This document shows, in pieces, positions 34,131 through 43,042 of a stretch of 64,000 nucleotides of DNA (positions within the stretch are counted from its first letter, which is position 1; each line of letters begins with the position of its first letter). A program made the position numbers and the translations under genes. Location: positions 3,823,908 through 3,887,907 of the forward strand of contig NZ_LMIS01000001.1 in NCBI RefSeq assembly GCF_001428805.1, read 5' to 3'. The stretch is from Aeromicrobium sp. Root236 (GTDB lineage: Bacteria; Actinomycetota; Actinomycetes; Propionibacteriales; Nocardioidaceae). Under the pieces are notes generated by a model, which saw nothing but the letters and a program-made list of their open reading frames with translations, did not search any database and was not told where the DNA came from.

Positions 34131-34760
34131 ATGTCCGACCAGGGCGGCCTGCCAACCGCGCCACCGCTACCGCCGTGGCATCCCCCCAAGAGCAACGCAG
34201 GGATATGGGTCGTCTTGGGGACAGTGCTCGGGCTGGTGGTGCTTGTGCCCATCGCAATGGTGGCCTTGTACGCATTGGCATCCGCGGATCATGACCCCCT
34301 TGAGCTGATCGACAGCTCGGAGACTGCCAAGGCGTTGACTCCGGTGTGCCACGACGCCGCCTCGGTGGCGTCGTTGATCCCGACCAACGGGTCGATCACG
34401 GTGCGCGTCGAAGCACTCAACGCATACGCGACCGCGGCACAGTCGATCCCATCATTTGTCGCCACCATGTCGAAGGACGATCTGGAGTCCGATATACCCA
34501 CCGAGGACTGGGGAGCGGACTGGACCGTCCTGTTGGCCGAGCTCGACCGATACACGGACGCCCTCGCCGCCGGGACACCCGCATACTTTGAGATCCCTTC
34601 GACCCCGGACGGATTCTCGATCTTGGGCAGGATGAACCTCGCCTCGCCCTTGAAGAGTTGCGACGTCCCAGCGGCCATTGCAGCCCTGGACCTGGATCCG
34701 CCGCGGCTGCCGCCAGGACTCCCGTCGGACATGTATTCGGCGGGCTTAGGCCCTTCCTGA
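34131..34760 (+). CDS. Hypothetical single-pass membrane protein
   Basis: 209 residues: a proline-rich cytoplasmic leader, one transmembrane helix near 25-50 and an extracytoplasmic domain of about 160 residues with two cysteines that could pair. The frame extends 48 codons upstream but that part crosses the inverted repeat, and the -10 box supports ATG 34131. No family recognised. Base composition is slightly lower in G+C than the neighbours. Confidence 0.65.
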   Translation: MSDQGGLPTAPPLPPWHPPKSNAGIWVVLGTVLGLVVLVPIAMVALYALASADHDPLELIDSSETAKALTPVCHDAASVASLIPTNGSITVRVEALNAYATAAQSIPSFVATMSKDDLESDIPTEDWGADWTVLLAELDRYTDALAAGTPAYFEIPSTPDGFSILGRMNLASPLKSCDVPAAIAALDLDPPRLPPGLPSDMYSAGLGPS

Positions 34761-34836
34761 CACAGCTCGCCAGTCGACTCAGCTTCAGGGTGCATCGCGC
34801 GCGGCGGGCGGCAGCCACGCGCGGCGGGATGATCGA

Positions 34837-34842
34837 TACCCT
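34837..34842 (+). promoter_or_regulatory. -10 box of the MOSC gene
   Basis: TACCCT, 7 nt before ATG 34850; leaderless. Confidence 0.45.
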
Positions 34843-34849
34843 CTGGCGC

Positions 34850-35485
34850 ATGCCTTTCGTCGAGTCGGTGAACGTCGGTCGTACGGTCGACGTGCCGTGG
34901 GGCCAGCTCAAGCGGACGGCGATCGACAAACGACCGGTGGCGGGGCCTGTGCCGGTGCACGAGCTCGGTGTCGGCGACGACGAGATCGCGGACCTCAAGC
35001 ATCACGGCGGCCCCGACCAGGCCGTCTACGCGTACGCCCGTGAGGACCTCGACGCCTGGCAGCAGACCCTGGGCCGGGAGCTCCGGGCCGGCCTGTTCGG
35101 CGAGAACCTCACGACCCAGGGCATCGACCTCAACGCTGCTCGGGCGGGGGAGCGGTGGCGCATCGGCGGGACGCTCCTGGAGCTGTCCGGCGTACGCATC
35201 CCGTGCTCGGTCTTCCAGGGGTTCGTCGACGAGCCGCACTGGGTCAAGCGCTTCACCCTCGAAGGTCGCCCGGGCGCCTACTTCCGGGTCCTCGAACCGG
35301 GCCCGGTGGAGGCCGGCGACGCGATCGAGGTCGTCGAGACGCGAAGCCACGATGTGACGGTTGACCTGCTGTTCCGTGCCCTGACGACCGAACGCCACCT
35401 GATCCCGCTCCTGGCGGAGGAGCCGCGTCTCGACTCGTTCGTGGCGAGGCGTTTGGGTGCACGCAGCAACAACACAGCAACGTGA
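34850..35485 (+). CDS. MOSC domain-containing protein (YiiM-like)
   Basis: 211 residues. It has the MOSC core KHHGGPDQAVYAY, FGENLTTQG, and the conserved cysteine in RIPCSVFQGF that would hold the molybdenum cofactor. YiiM-type enzymes reduce N-hydroxylated bases and related compounds. ATG 34850 is 7 nt after TACCCT; the longer open frame to 34658 overlaps the previous gene and is not supported. Confidence 0.88.
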   Translation: MPFVESVNVGRTVDVPWGQLKRTAIDKRPVAGPVPVHELGVGDDEIADLKHHGGPDQAVYAYAREDLDAWQQTLGRELRAGLFGENLTTQGIDLNAARAGERWRIGGTLLELSGVRIPCSVFQGFVDEPHWVKRFTLEGRPGAYFRVLEPGPVEAGDAIEVVETRSHDVTVDLLFRALTTERHLIPLLAEEPRLDSFVARRLGARSNNTAT

Positions 35486-35498
35486 CTGAAGGGTAAGT

Positions 35499-35504
35499 TA
35501 GGGT
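35499..35504 (+). promoter_or_regulatory. Possible -10 box of the acyl-CoA ligase gene
   Basis: TAGGGT about 53 nt before ATG 35558, giving a leadered mRNA with AGAGGA as RBS. No -35 recognised. Confidence 0.3.
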
Positions 35505-35557
35505 GATCGGCACCACAGCCCCCGCTCTTCGTACGTTCGCGCCAGAGGACTCCGCAC

Positions 35558-37393
35558 ATGACCGTCACCGTCGCCACCCCTGAACAGATCGAGATCGTCA
35601 ACGACCGGGCCCCCAGCATGGGTGCCGCGTTCTTCTCGCGGGTCGAGCAGTCCGGCCCGCGTGAGGCCTACCGCTACCCCGACGAGGACGAGAACTGGCA
35701 CTCCATGACCTGGGCCGAGACCGGCGACCGGGTGACTCGCCTCGCGGCCGGGCTCGTCTCGCTCGGCATCGAGCCCGAGGAGCGCGTCGCGATCGCCTCC
35801 GGCACGCGCCTGGAGTGGATCCTCGCCGATCTCGCGGTCCTGGCCGCGGGTGCCGCGACGACCACGGTCTACCCGTCGACGATGTCGGACGACGTCGCCT
35901 ACATCCTCGCCGACTCCGACAGCCGCATCGTGTTCGCGGAGGACGACGAGCAGGTCGCCAAGCTCCGTGAGAAGCACTCCGAGCTGCCGTCGATCATCAA
36001 GGTCGTGGTCTTCGAGGGCACCACCGACGGTGACTGGGTCATCGGGTTCGACGAGCTCGAGAAGCTCGGCGAGGGCTACCTCGAGCAGCACCCGACGGTC
36101 GTCCAGGACCGCGTCGCCGCGACCAGGCCCGACTCGCTGGCGACCCTCATCTACACGTCCGGCACCACCGGCCGGCCCAAGGGCGTGCGCCTGAGCCACG
36201 ACGGCTGGACGTACGAAGGCGCCGTCATCGTGTCCGGCGGCTTCCTCAGCGAGGACGACCTGCAGTTCCTGTGGCTGCCCATGGCCCACTCGTTCGGCAA
36301 GGTCCTGCTGTCGACGCAGATCGCGATCGGCTTCCCGACGGCGATCGACGGCCGGGTGCCCAAGATCGTCGACAACCTGGCCATCATCAAGCCGACGTTC
36401 ATGGGTGCCGCGCCGCGCATCTTCGAGAAGGCCTACGGCCGCATCGTCGGCATGGCTGAGGCCGAGGGCGGCGCCAAGCTCAAGATCTTCCGCTGGGCCG
36501 AGGGCGTCGGCGTCGACTACTCGCGCGCGATCCGCTCCGGCAAGGCCGTGTCGCCCGTGCTCAAGGCCAAGTTCGCCGTCGCCGACAAGCTCGTGTTCTC
36601 CAAGGTGCGCGACCGCTTCGGCGGCCGCGTGCGCTTCTTCATCTCGGGTGCGGCGGCGCTGTCACCCGAGATCGCCGAGTGGTTCCACGCCGCCGGCGTC
36701 CTGATCCTCGAGGGCTACGGCCTCACCGAGACGTCGGCCGGCGCATTCGTCAACCAGCCCGACAGCTTCAAGCTCGGCTCGGTCGGCACGCCGTTCCCCG
36801 GGAGCGAGGCCAAGATCGCCGAGGACGGCGAGATCCTCATCAAGGGTCCGCACATCATGCAGGGCTACCACAACCTCGACGCCGAGAGCGCGTCGTCGCT
36901 GACCTCCGACGGCTGGTTGCACACCGGCGACGAGGGCCGCATCGACGAGGACGGCTTCCTGTTCATCACGGGCCGCAAGAAGGAGCTGTTCAAGACCTCG
37001 GGCGGCAAGTACGTCGCCCCGCCGCACATCGAGGGCATGTTCAAGGGCATCAGCTCGCTGACGAGCCAGATCGTCGTGCACGGCAACGAGCGCAACTTCT
37101 GCTCCGCGCTCATCACGCTCGATCCCGACGGTGTCTCGGAGTGGGCCGGCAAGCACGGCATGGCCGGCAAGTCGTACGCCGAGGTCGTCGCGTCGCAGGA
37201 GATCCACGACCTGCTGCAGAGCCAGATCGACGAGCTCAACTCCAAGCTCAACCGCTGGGAGACGATCAAGAAGTTCGCGATCCTCGACCACGACCTCAGC
37301 ATCGAGAACGGCGAGATCACGCCCAGCCTCAAGGTCAAGCGCAACGTCGTCGAAGCCAACAACAAGGACATCCTCGACGGCTTCTACGCTTGA
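35558..37393 (+). CDS. Long-chain fatty-acid--CoA ligase (FadD15-like)
   Basis: 611 residues of the ANL superfamily: P-loop YTSGTTGRPKG, the YGLTET motif, GWLHTGDEG and the hinge GRKKELFKTSGGKY. It activates long-chain fatty acids as acyl-AMP then acyl-CoA at the membrane face. It is followed directly by hemW whose -10 box lies in the last codons of this gene. Confidence 0.92.
   Translation: MTVTVATPEQIEIVNDRAPSMGAAFFSRVEQSGPREAYRYPDEDENWHSMTWAETGDRVTRLAAGLVSLGIEPEERVAIASGTRLEWILADLAVLAAGAATTTVYPSTMSDDVAYILADSDSRIVFAEDDEQVAKLREKHSELPSIIKVVVFEGTTDGDWVIGFDELEKLGEGYLEQHPTVVQDRVAATRPDSLATLIYTSGTTGRPKGVRLSHDGWTYEGAVIVSGGFLSEDDLQFLWLPMAHSFGKVLLSTQIAIGFPTAIDGRVPKIVDNLAIIKPTFMGAAPRIFEKAYGRIVGMAEAEGGAKLKIFRWAEGVGVDYSRAIRSGKAVSPVLKAKFAVADKLVFSKVRDRFGGRVRFFISGAAALSPEIAEWFHAAGVLILEGYGLTETSAGAFVNQPDSFKLGSVGTPFPGSEAKIAEDGEILIKGPHIMQGYHNLDAESASSLTSDGWLHTGDEGRIDEDGFLFITGRKKELFKTSGGKYVAPPHIEGMFKGISSLTSQIVVHGNERNFCSALITLDPDGVSEWAGKHGMAGKSYAEVVASQEIHDLLQSQIDELNSKLNRWETIKKFAILDHDLSIENGEITPSLKVKRNVVEANNKDILDGFYA
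37385..37390 (+). promoter_or_regulatory. -10 box of hemW inside the ligase gene end
   Basis: TACGCT, 7 nt before GTG 37398; the ligase stop TGA lies between box and start. Confidence 0.45.
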
Positions 37394-37397
37394 CGGT

Positions 37398-38564
37398 GTG
37401 CCCCTGACCGAACGATCCCTGTCCACGCTGGGAGAGCGACCGTTCGGCGTCTACGTCCATGTGCCGTTCTGCTCGGTGCGCTGCGGCTACTGCGACTTCA
37501 ACACCTACACCGCCGACGAGCTCGGCGAGGGCGCCACCAGGGCGTCGTACGCCGACACGGCGATCCTCGAGATCGAGCGTGCCGGCCGCGAGCTCACGGG
37601 AGCGCCGGCCGTCGAGACGGTGTTCTTCGGCGGCGGCACGCCGACCCAGCTGCCGTCGGCCGACCTCGTACGCATCCTCGACGCGATCCGGCGGACGTTC
37701 GGGCTCGCCGACGGCGTGGAGGTCACGACCGAGGCGAACCCCGACAGCGTCACGCCCGAGTCGCTCGCGACCCTGCGGGCCGGCGGCTTCACCCGCATCT
37801 CGTACGGCGTGCAGTCCGCCGCGCCCCACGTGCTGGCGACCCTCGAACGTACGCACGACCCTGCCGGTGTGCCCCAGGCCGTCCGGTGGGCGCGCGAGGC
37901 GGGCTTCGAGCAGCTCAGCGTCGACCTGATCTACGGCACACCGGGGGAGTCGATCGACGACTGGCGCGCCAGCATCGAGCAGGCGATCGCGCTCGAGCCC
38001 GACCACATCAGCGCGTACGCCCTGATCGTCGAGGACGGCACGGCGTTCGCCCGCAAGGTCCGACGCGGTGAGGTCGTGATGCCCGACGACGACGAGACCG
38101 CCGACAAGTACGTCATCGCCGACGAGCTGTTCGCCGCTGCGGGACTCGGTTGGTACGAGCTGTCCAACTGGGCGGTCGACGACGCGGCCCAGTGCCGGCA
38201 CAACGTCCTCTACTGGCACAGCGACAACTGGCTCGGGATCGGGCCCGGCGCCCACTCCCACGTCGGCGGCGAGCGTTGGTGGAACGTCAAGCACCCTGCG
38301 GCGTACGCCCAGAGGCTGACCGCAGGGGAGTCCCCGCGACATGACGGCGAGACGATCGACGCCGCCACGGCGCGGATGGAGCGCATCATGCTCGAGACCC
38401 GGCTGCGCACGGGGCTGTCCGTCGACTCGCTGACCGCCGACGCCCGGACGTCAGTGCACGGCGTGGTGGCGCGGGGTCTCGCAGCTCTCGAGGGTGACCG
38501 GCTCGTGCTGACCCGCACCGGCCGCCTGCTCGCCGACGCCGTCGTGCGCGAGCTCGTCGAATAA
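37398..38564 (+). CDS. hemW: Radical SAM heme chaperone HemW
   Basis: 388 residues. The radical-SAM cluster is CSVRCGYCDF, followed by FFGGGTPTQLP and the HemW-type SVDLIYGTPG. The phenylalanine after the third cysteine is the HemW (not HemN) signature. It inserts heme into respiratory enzymes rather than oxidising coproporphyrinogen. The position before hrcA-dnaJ is common in actinobacteria; here the two CHAP genes and DUF3097 intervene. Confidence 0.9.
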   Translation: MPLTERSLSTLGERPFGVYVHVPFCSVRCGYCDFNTYTADELGEGATRASYADTAILEIERAGRELTGAPAVETVFFGGGTPTQLPSADLVRILDAIRRTFGLADGVEVTTEANPDSVTPESLATLRAGGFTRISYGVQSAAPHVLATLERTHDPAGVPQAVRWAREAGFEQLSVDLIYGTPGESIDDWRASIEQAIALEPDHISAYALIVEDGTAFARKVRRGEVVMPDDDETADKYVIADELFAAAGLGWYELSNWAVDDAAQCRHNVLYWHSDNWLGIGPGAHSHVGGERWWNVKHPAAYAQRLTAGESPRHDGETIDAATARMERIMLETRLRTGLSVDSLTADARTSVHGVVARGLAALEGDRLVLTRTGRLLADAVVRELVE

Positions 38565-38580
38565 ACCGCGATTCGCTGAA

Positions 38581-38605
38581 GTAACGCGAAGTTACGGCCT
38601 ACGCT
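38581..38605 (+). promoter_or_regulatory. Candidate operator and -10 box of the first CHAP gene
   Basis: GTAAC-N5-GTTAC inverted repeat (38581-38595) directly before TACGCT (38600-38605). The mRNA would have a leader of about 60 nt. Regulator unknown. Confidence 0.35.
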
Positions 38606-38670
38606 CCGAGCAGGGAGTGGGTCTATGGGAGTGGACCCAGGGAGCTCGGGGGAGAAACGGCGAGGGAGCT

Positions 38671-39774
38671 ATGCGCCACGCGCATGGGCCGGGGCGACTG
38701 CTGGGAGTGGCGGTCGCGATGGTCATGACACTGTGGGCCGCGCCGGCCCAAGGGTTGTCGCTGACCGTGCTCTGCACGGGATTCACCGGCTGCCTGACAA
38801 TCGGGCGTACGGACGGCGGCTACGGTGCCGCGTACCTGCAGTCGTTCTGGAGCATGACGGCCGGGCACAACTGCACCAACTACGTGGCGTACCGGCTGAC
38901 GCACGGCCGGCTGGTCGCCCGTCCTCCGGGCACCAACAGCGCGTTGACCTGGGGCCCGGCCGCGACGCAGGCCGGCATCCCGGTGGACGACGTGCCGACC
39001 GTCGGCGCGATCGCGTGGTGGGACGCCGGCGTCGACGGGGCCTCGGCGACCTCGGGTCACGTCGCGTACGTGGAGGCGATCGTGCCGGGCGGGGTGCTCG
39101 TCTCGGAGGACAACCTCAGCGGCGACTTCCGCTGGCGGCTGATGACCAGGCTCGACGGCACGTGGCCGTCCGGCTTCATCCACTACCCGGCCTCCGACGG
39201 CTCGCCGTCGGGGGAGTTCACGTCGGTGTCATCGCCCGACGTGGGCACGCTCGACTTCTGGGGATCGTCCATGGACCCCGACGGTCCGGCCGGCAACCGG
39301 ACCTATCTCGTGAGCCTCGGCGGGCCACGCGGCACGCCGGGCGCCGAGGTCTTCACGTTCGAGAGCGAGTTCTTCCGGTTCCATCGCATCAGTCATGTCA
39401 GCACCAGCGGACCGACCTCGATGTTCCTGTACGCGCTCAACGCCCCGGGAACAGCCGGCGGCGACGCCCTCCTCGGGCAGCGGGACGTCACGATCCGGGC
39501 AACCTCGGTGACTCGGGCGTCGTTCGTCGACTCCTCCATCACGCGGACGCAGCACCCGCGGGTGCGCATCAGCCTCGCGCCGACCCTGGCAAGTGGCACC
39601 GTCGACGTCATGCGCGGCTCCACCCTGGTGAAACGGGTGACGATGATCAGCGGCTCGCGGCTGACCGTGTCGCTGCCCCGGCAGCGGAGGGGCCGGTGGG
39701 CGCTGTCGATCCGCTATCGCGGCACCAGGACGTACGAGGCGAGCAGCAGGACGGTGTATCTGCGGGTCCGATGA
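38671..39774 (+). CDS. Secreted CHAP-domain protein, longer paralog
   Basis: 367 residues. A signal peptide with basic start and hydrophobic core ends near AQG. The CHAP domain has the nucleophile Cys in GHNCTNYVAYRL near residue 68, His in GHVAYVE near 129 and a polar third residue in the SEDN region. CHAP enzymes cleave peptidoglycan amides. A C-terminal Ig-like or beta-rich region follows. I chose ATG 38671 because it starts the signal peptide; the open frame to 38617 adds an unlikely leader. A paralog follows 55 bp downstream. Confidence 0.8.
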   Translation: MRHAHGPGRLLGVAVAMVMTLWAAPAQGLSLTVLCTGFTGCLTIGRTDGGYGAAYLQSFWSMTAGHNCTNYVAYRLTHGRLVARPPGTNSALTWGPAATQAGIPVDDVPTVGAIAWWDAGVDGASATSGHVAYVEAIVPGGVLVSEDNLSGDFRWRLMTRLDGTWPSGFIHYPASDGSPSGEFTSVSSPDVGTLDFWGSSMDPDGPAGNRTYLVSLGGPRGTPGAEVFTFESEFFRFHRISHVSTSGPTSMFLYALNAPGTAGGDALLGQRDVTIRATSVTRASFVDSSITRTQHPRVRISLAPTLASGTVDVMRGSTLVKRVTMISGSRLTVSLPRQRRGRWALSIRYRGTRTYEASSRTVYLRVR

Positions 39775-39817
39775 GACAGGTTTGCTTGTTTCGCCCACCT
39801 GTAGCGTTGGCGCCACG

Positions 39818-39823
39818 TAGTTT
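39818..39823 (+). promoter_or_regulatory. -10 box of the second CHAP gene
   Basis: TAGTTT, 6 nt before ATG 39830. Upstream, ACAGGT (39776-39781) and ACCTGT (39797-39802) form an inverted pair that may be an operator or weak terminator. Confidence 0.5.
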
Positions 39824-39829
39824 CGGACC

Positions 39830-40672
39830 ATGCGCATCCGTCACCTCGTCCTGGCCGCGGCCCTCGCGCTCGGCTCTCTCGTCGCCGCCACCCCGGCGCA
39901 GGCCGCGGACCTCACGATCCTGTGCAACGGCTGGGCCGCTTGCGCCAAGGCCGGGCTCAGCTCCTACGGCTACCAGGCGACGTACACGTCGTCCTACTGG
40001 AGCCAGCAGGCCGGCCACAACTGCACCAACTACGTCGCGTGGCGGCTGACCCACAACGGCCGGGTCACCGCGCGCGTCCCGGGCACCGGCAACGCGTCGG
40101 AGTGGGCGAACGCGGTGACGGCGCACCCCGGCTGGGGCGCGACGATGTCGACCACACCGAGGGCCAGCACGATCGCGTGGTGGCCGGCCAACACCGGGCT
40201 GGCGGGCGCGGAGGGGCACGTGGCGTACGTGCAGAAGGTGGAGACCATCGACGGCAAGACGTACGTGACGGTCTCGGAGGACAACAAGGGCGGCGCGTTC
40301 CGGTGGATCCGGGTGTCGGGCGACTACCTCCCGAAGGGCTACATCTCGTTCGCCAAGGCCAGCGGGAGCATCAAGAGCGAGATCCCGGCGATCACCTCAC
40401 CGAGCGCGAAGCGGATCGACGTCGGCGGGTTCGTGACCGACCCCGACTCGTACGCGAGCGGCGTCGTGCTGAAGGCAGTGGTGCGCAACGGTGCGAAGCT
40501 CGTGACGTACACGAGCCCGCGGGCGGCGAAGTTCGCGTTCTCGACGTTCTGGACGAGCTCGTCGATGCCGACGGGGCAGCACACGGTCTACCTGTACGGC
40601 GCCAACGTCAAGGGAACCCGTGGGGCGAGCTCGGTCCTGCTCCACCAGCAGGTCGTGGACATCAAGCCGTAG
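39830..40672 (+). CDS. Secreted CHAP-domain protein, shorter paralog
   Basis: 280 residues: a clear signal peptide ending ATPAQA, CHAP Cys in GHNCTNYVAWRL near residue 64, His in GHVAYVQ near 129 and the same SEDN motif. It resembles the upstream paralog through the whole CHAP domain and is leaderless with its own promoter, so the two may be expressed under different conditions. It probably remodels or lyses cell walls. Its last 11 bp overlap the convergent DUF3097 gene. Confidence 0.83.
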   Translation: MRIRHLVLAAALALGSLVAATPAQAADLTILCNGWAACAKAGLSSYGYQATYTSSYWSQQAGHNCTNYVAWRLTHNGRVTARVPGTGNASEWANAVTAHPGWGATMSTTPRASTIAWWPANTGLAGAEGHVAYVQKVETIDGKTYVTVSEDNKGGAFRWIRVSGDYLPKGYISFAKASGSIKSEIPAITSPSAKRIDVGGFVTDPDSYASGVVLKAVVRNGAKLVTYTSPRAAKFAFSTFWTSSSMPTGQHTVYLYGANVKGTRGASSVLLHQQVVDIKP

Positions 40673-41501
40673 GTGCGGTGACGAAGTCGATGAGCTCCTC
40701 GACCCGTCCCAGGAACGCCGGCTCGAGGTCGGCGTAGGAGTCGACCCGGCCGAGGATGTGCTTCCACGCCCGGGAGATGTCGGCCTGGTCGCGGTGCGGC
40801 CAGCCCATCGCCTCGCAGATGCCGTGCTTCCAGTCCGTGCCGCGAGGGATGACCGGCCATGCGGCCATGCCGAGCCGGTCGGCCTTGACCGACTGCCACA
40901 CGTCGACGTACGGATGACCCACGACGAGGACGTGCGGGCGACCGGAGACCTGTTGTGCGATGCGGGTCTCCTTGGACCCCGGCACGAGGTGGTCCACCAG
41001 GACCCCGAGCCGACGGTCCGGCCCCGGAGCGAACTCGTCGACGATCGACGAGAGGTCGTCGATGCCGCCGAGGTACTCGACCGCCACGCCCTCGATGCGC
41101 AGGTCGTCGCCCCAGACCTTCTCGACGAGCTCGGCGTCGTGGCGTCCCTCGACGTAGATGCGGCTCGGCAGGGCGACGCGTGCCTTGGCGCCGGCGACCG
41201 CTCGCGAGCCTGACGCCGTACGCCCGGAGGTGGCCTTGGTCGCGGCGGACGGCGGGCGTAGGTTGACCGGCTTGCCGTCGAGCAGGAACCCGGGCCCGAA
41301 CGGGAACGACCGGCGTACGAGCCGGCGATCCTCCAGGATCATCATGCCGAGGTCCTTCTCGATGATCATGACCTCGCCGCAGAAGCCGGTCGTGGCGTCC
41401 TCGACCACCATGCCGTGCTCGACGACGACGTCGGTCGTGCGGCCGCGCGGCGGCTTGCGCCAGTCGTTCGACAGGACGTCGGTGCCGTAGCGGTCAACCA
41501 T
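40662..41501 (-). CDS. DUF3097 family protein, Toprim-like
   Basis: 279 residues. The start MVDRYGTDVLSNDWR is the DUF3097 signature. Residues 115-190 read like a Toprim fold: IYVEGRHDAELV (Glu 118, Asp 122), then LGVLVDH (Asp 170). The family is widespread in actinobacteria without assigned function; nucleic-acid cleavage or joining is inferred from the Toprim likeness only. Its ATG overlaps the previous gene's end by 8 nt. Confidence 0.82.
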   Translation of the reverse strand: MVDRYGTDVLSNDWRKPPRGRTTDVVVEHGMVVEDATTGFCGEVMIIEKDLGMMILEDRRLVRRSFPFGPGFLLDGKPVNLRPPSAATKATSGRTASGSRAVAGAKARVALPSRIYVEGRHDAELVEKVWGDDLRIEGVAVEYLGGIDDLSSIVDEFAPGPDRRLGVLVDHLVPGSKETRIAQQVSGRPHVLVVGHPYVDVWQSVKADRLGMAAWPVIPRGTDWKHGICEAMGWPHRDQADISRAWKHILGRVDSYADLEPAFLGRVEELIDFVTAPTA

Positions 41502-41937
41502 GAAGAGCCCCCAGAAGTCGTTGGTGCAGCGTCTCGACGTCGTCCTTGGTGATGTCGGCGCCGACGACGTGGACCTCGCCCTCCATCAGGCCCAGCGCGA
41601 GGTCGACCGCGACGGGCCAGCTCGGCGGCACGACCGAGGGCAGCTCGTCGGCCCACAGGTCGCCGATCGTGACGTAGCGGACGGTCTCGTCGAGGCCGAT
41701 GTGGGTCGCGGTCATGACGAGCTCGCCACCGACCGGCCCGTCGCCCAGGTGAGCCACCTCGACGAACCAGTCACCGCCGAGATCGGCAGCCCAGACCGAC
41801 GTCATCTCGCCGCCCTGTGACTCGTGCGCCACGGTGGTGCCGTCGTCGAGGGTCACGAGGCGGGGTGCGTAGGTCAGGGTGCGCTCGGCGCCCTCGACCA
41901 TGATCGTGCCGTCGTCATTCGTCTGGATTCCCCGCAC
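41494..41937 (-). CDS. Hypothetical protein coupled to the DUF3097 gene
   Basis: 147 residues, acidic, mixed alpha/beta, no signal peptide or membrane segment. I do not recognise the family. It overlaps the DUF3097 start and is divergent from hrcA; the intergenic region holds the CIRCE element, so HrcA might also affect it. GTG 41937 has no obvious RBS. Confidence 0.7.
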   Translation of the reverse strand: MRGIQTNDDGTIMVEGAERTLTYAPRLVTLDDGTTVAHESQGGEMTSVWAADLGGDWFVEVAHLGDGPVGGELVMTATHIGLDETVRYVTIGDLWADELPSVVPPSWPVAVDLALGLMEGEVHVVGADITKDDVETLHQRLLGALHG

Positions 41938-41942
41938 ATCGC

Positions 41943-41973
41943 TAGACTGGCACTTGACCAGGGAGAGTGCCAG
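41943..41973 (+). promoter_or_regulatory. CIRCE operator overlapping the hrcA -10 box
   Basis: CTGGCACTT-N9-GAGTGCCAG (41947-41973) matches the CIRCE pattern (GCACT-N-AGTGC core, 9-bp arms, 9-bp spacer) with diverged outer bases. TAGACT at 41943-41948 is the likely -10. HrcA would block its own promoter. Confidence 0.8.
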
Positions 41974-41996
41974 CAGGCTCGCGGAGAGGGGATCGG

Positions 41997-43013
41997 ATGT
42001 CTGACGACCGCCGTCTCGACGTGCTGAGAGCCATCGTCGAGGACTACGTCGCGACGCAGGAGCCCGTGGGCTCGCGCTCGCTGCTCGACCGGCACCACCT
42101 GGGGGTCTCGCCGGCCACGATCCGCAACGACATGGCCGCGCTCGAGGACGAGGGCTACATCATGCAGCCCCACACCAGCGCCGGCCGCATCCCGACCGAC
42201 AAGGGCTACCGGATGTTCGTCGACCGGCTCGCGACGGTCAAGGCGTTGTCGCCGGCCGAGCGCCGGGCCATCGAGACGTTCCTGACCGGCGCGGTCGACG
42301 TCGACGACGTGGTGCAGCGCTCCGTGCGCGTCCTGGCCCAGCTCACCAACCAGGTCGCGATCGTGCAATATCCCTCGCTGACCCGCTCGACGGTGCGCCA
42401 CATCGAGGTCGTCGCCCTCGAGGGTGCTCGCGTCCTGCTCGTGGTCATCACGAGCAGCGGCCGGGTCGAGCAGCGCATCATCGAGCTCGTCGAGACCCCC
42501 TCCGAGCAGCTCGTCAGCGACGTCCGGTCGCGCATCACGCAGGCCACGGTCGGCCAGCGGCTGCCCGAGGCCTCGCTGCGGCTGGCCGACATGATCGAGA
42601 CGTTCGCCCCCAACGACCGCCCGATCGTCACGTCGATCGTCACGACCCTGTCGCAGACTTTCACCAACGAGCGCTCCGACGAGCGCATCGCGGTCGGCGG
42701 CACGGCCAATCTCGTACGCTTCGGCAGCGACTTCGACACCGCGATCAAGCCGGTCCTCGAGGCGATCGAGGAGCAGGTCGTGCTGCTGAAGCTGCTCGGT
42801 GAGGCCACCGGTGGTCTCACGGTGCGCATCGGCAGCGAGACCGGCCACGAGAGCCTGTCGAGCACGGCCGTCGTCTCCTCGGCGTACGGGCTGGACGACC
42901 AGGCCCTCGCGACGCTCGGCACCGTCGGGCCGACCCGCATGGACTATCCCGCAACGATGGCCGCCGTCGGCGCCGTCGCCCGCTATGTCGGCCGCATGCT
43001 GGCCGACAACTGA
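41997..43013 (+). CDS. hrcA: Heat-inducible transcriptional repressor HrcA
   Basis: 338 residues. An N-terminal winged helix ([24 protein letters not shown]) and GAF-like core are typical. It represses heat-shock genes at CIRCE sites, one of which lies in its own promoter. ATG 41997 is preceded by GGAGAGGGG; the frame extends 10 codons upstream into CIRCE and is not used. dnaJ follows 29 bp later. Confidence 0.95.
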   Translation: MSDDRRLDVLRAIVEDYVATQEPVGSRSLLDRHHLGVSPATIRNDMAALEDEGYIMQPHTSAGRIPTDKGYRMFVDRLATVKALSPAERRAIETFLTGAVDVDDVVQRSVRVLAQLTNQVAIVQYPSLTRSTVRHIEVVALEGARVLLVVITSSGRVEQRIIELVETPSEQLVSDVRSRITQATVGQRLPEASLRLADMIETFAPNDRPIVTSIVTTLSQTFTNERSDERIAVGGTANLVRFGSDFDTAIKPVLEAIEEQVVLLKLLGEATGGLTVRIGSETGHESLSSTAVVSSAYGLDDQALATLGTVGPTRMDYPATMAAVGAVARYVGRMLADN

Positions 43014-43042
43014 ACCCACGTGATCAAGGAACCCCACGACTG

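Noticed and set aside
38565..38670. Cyclic-di-AMP (ydaO) riboswitch before the CHAP gene
   Set aside because: The leader is only about 60 nt and lacks the conserved riboswitch core.
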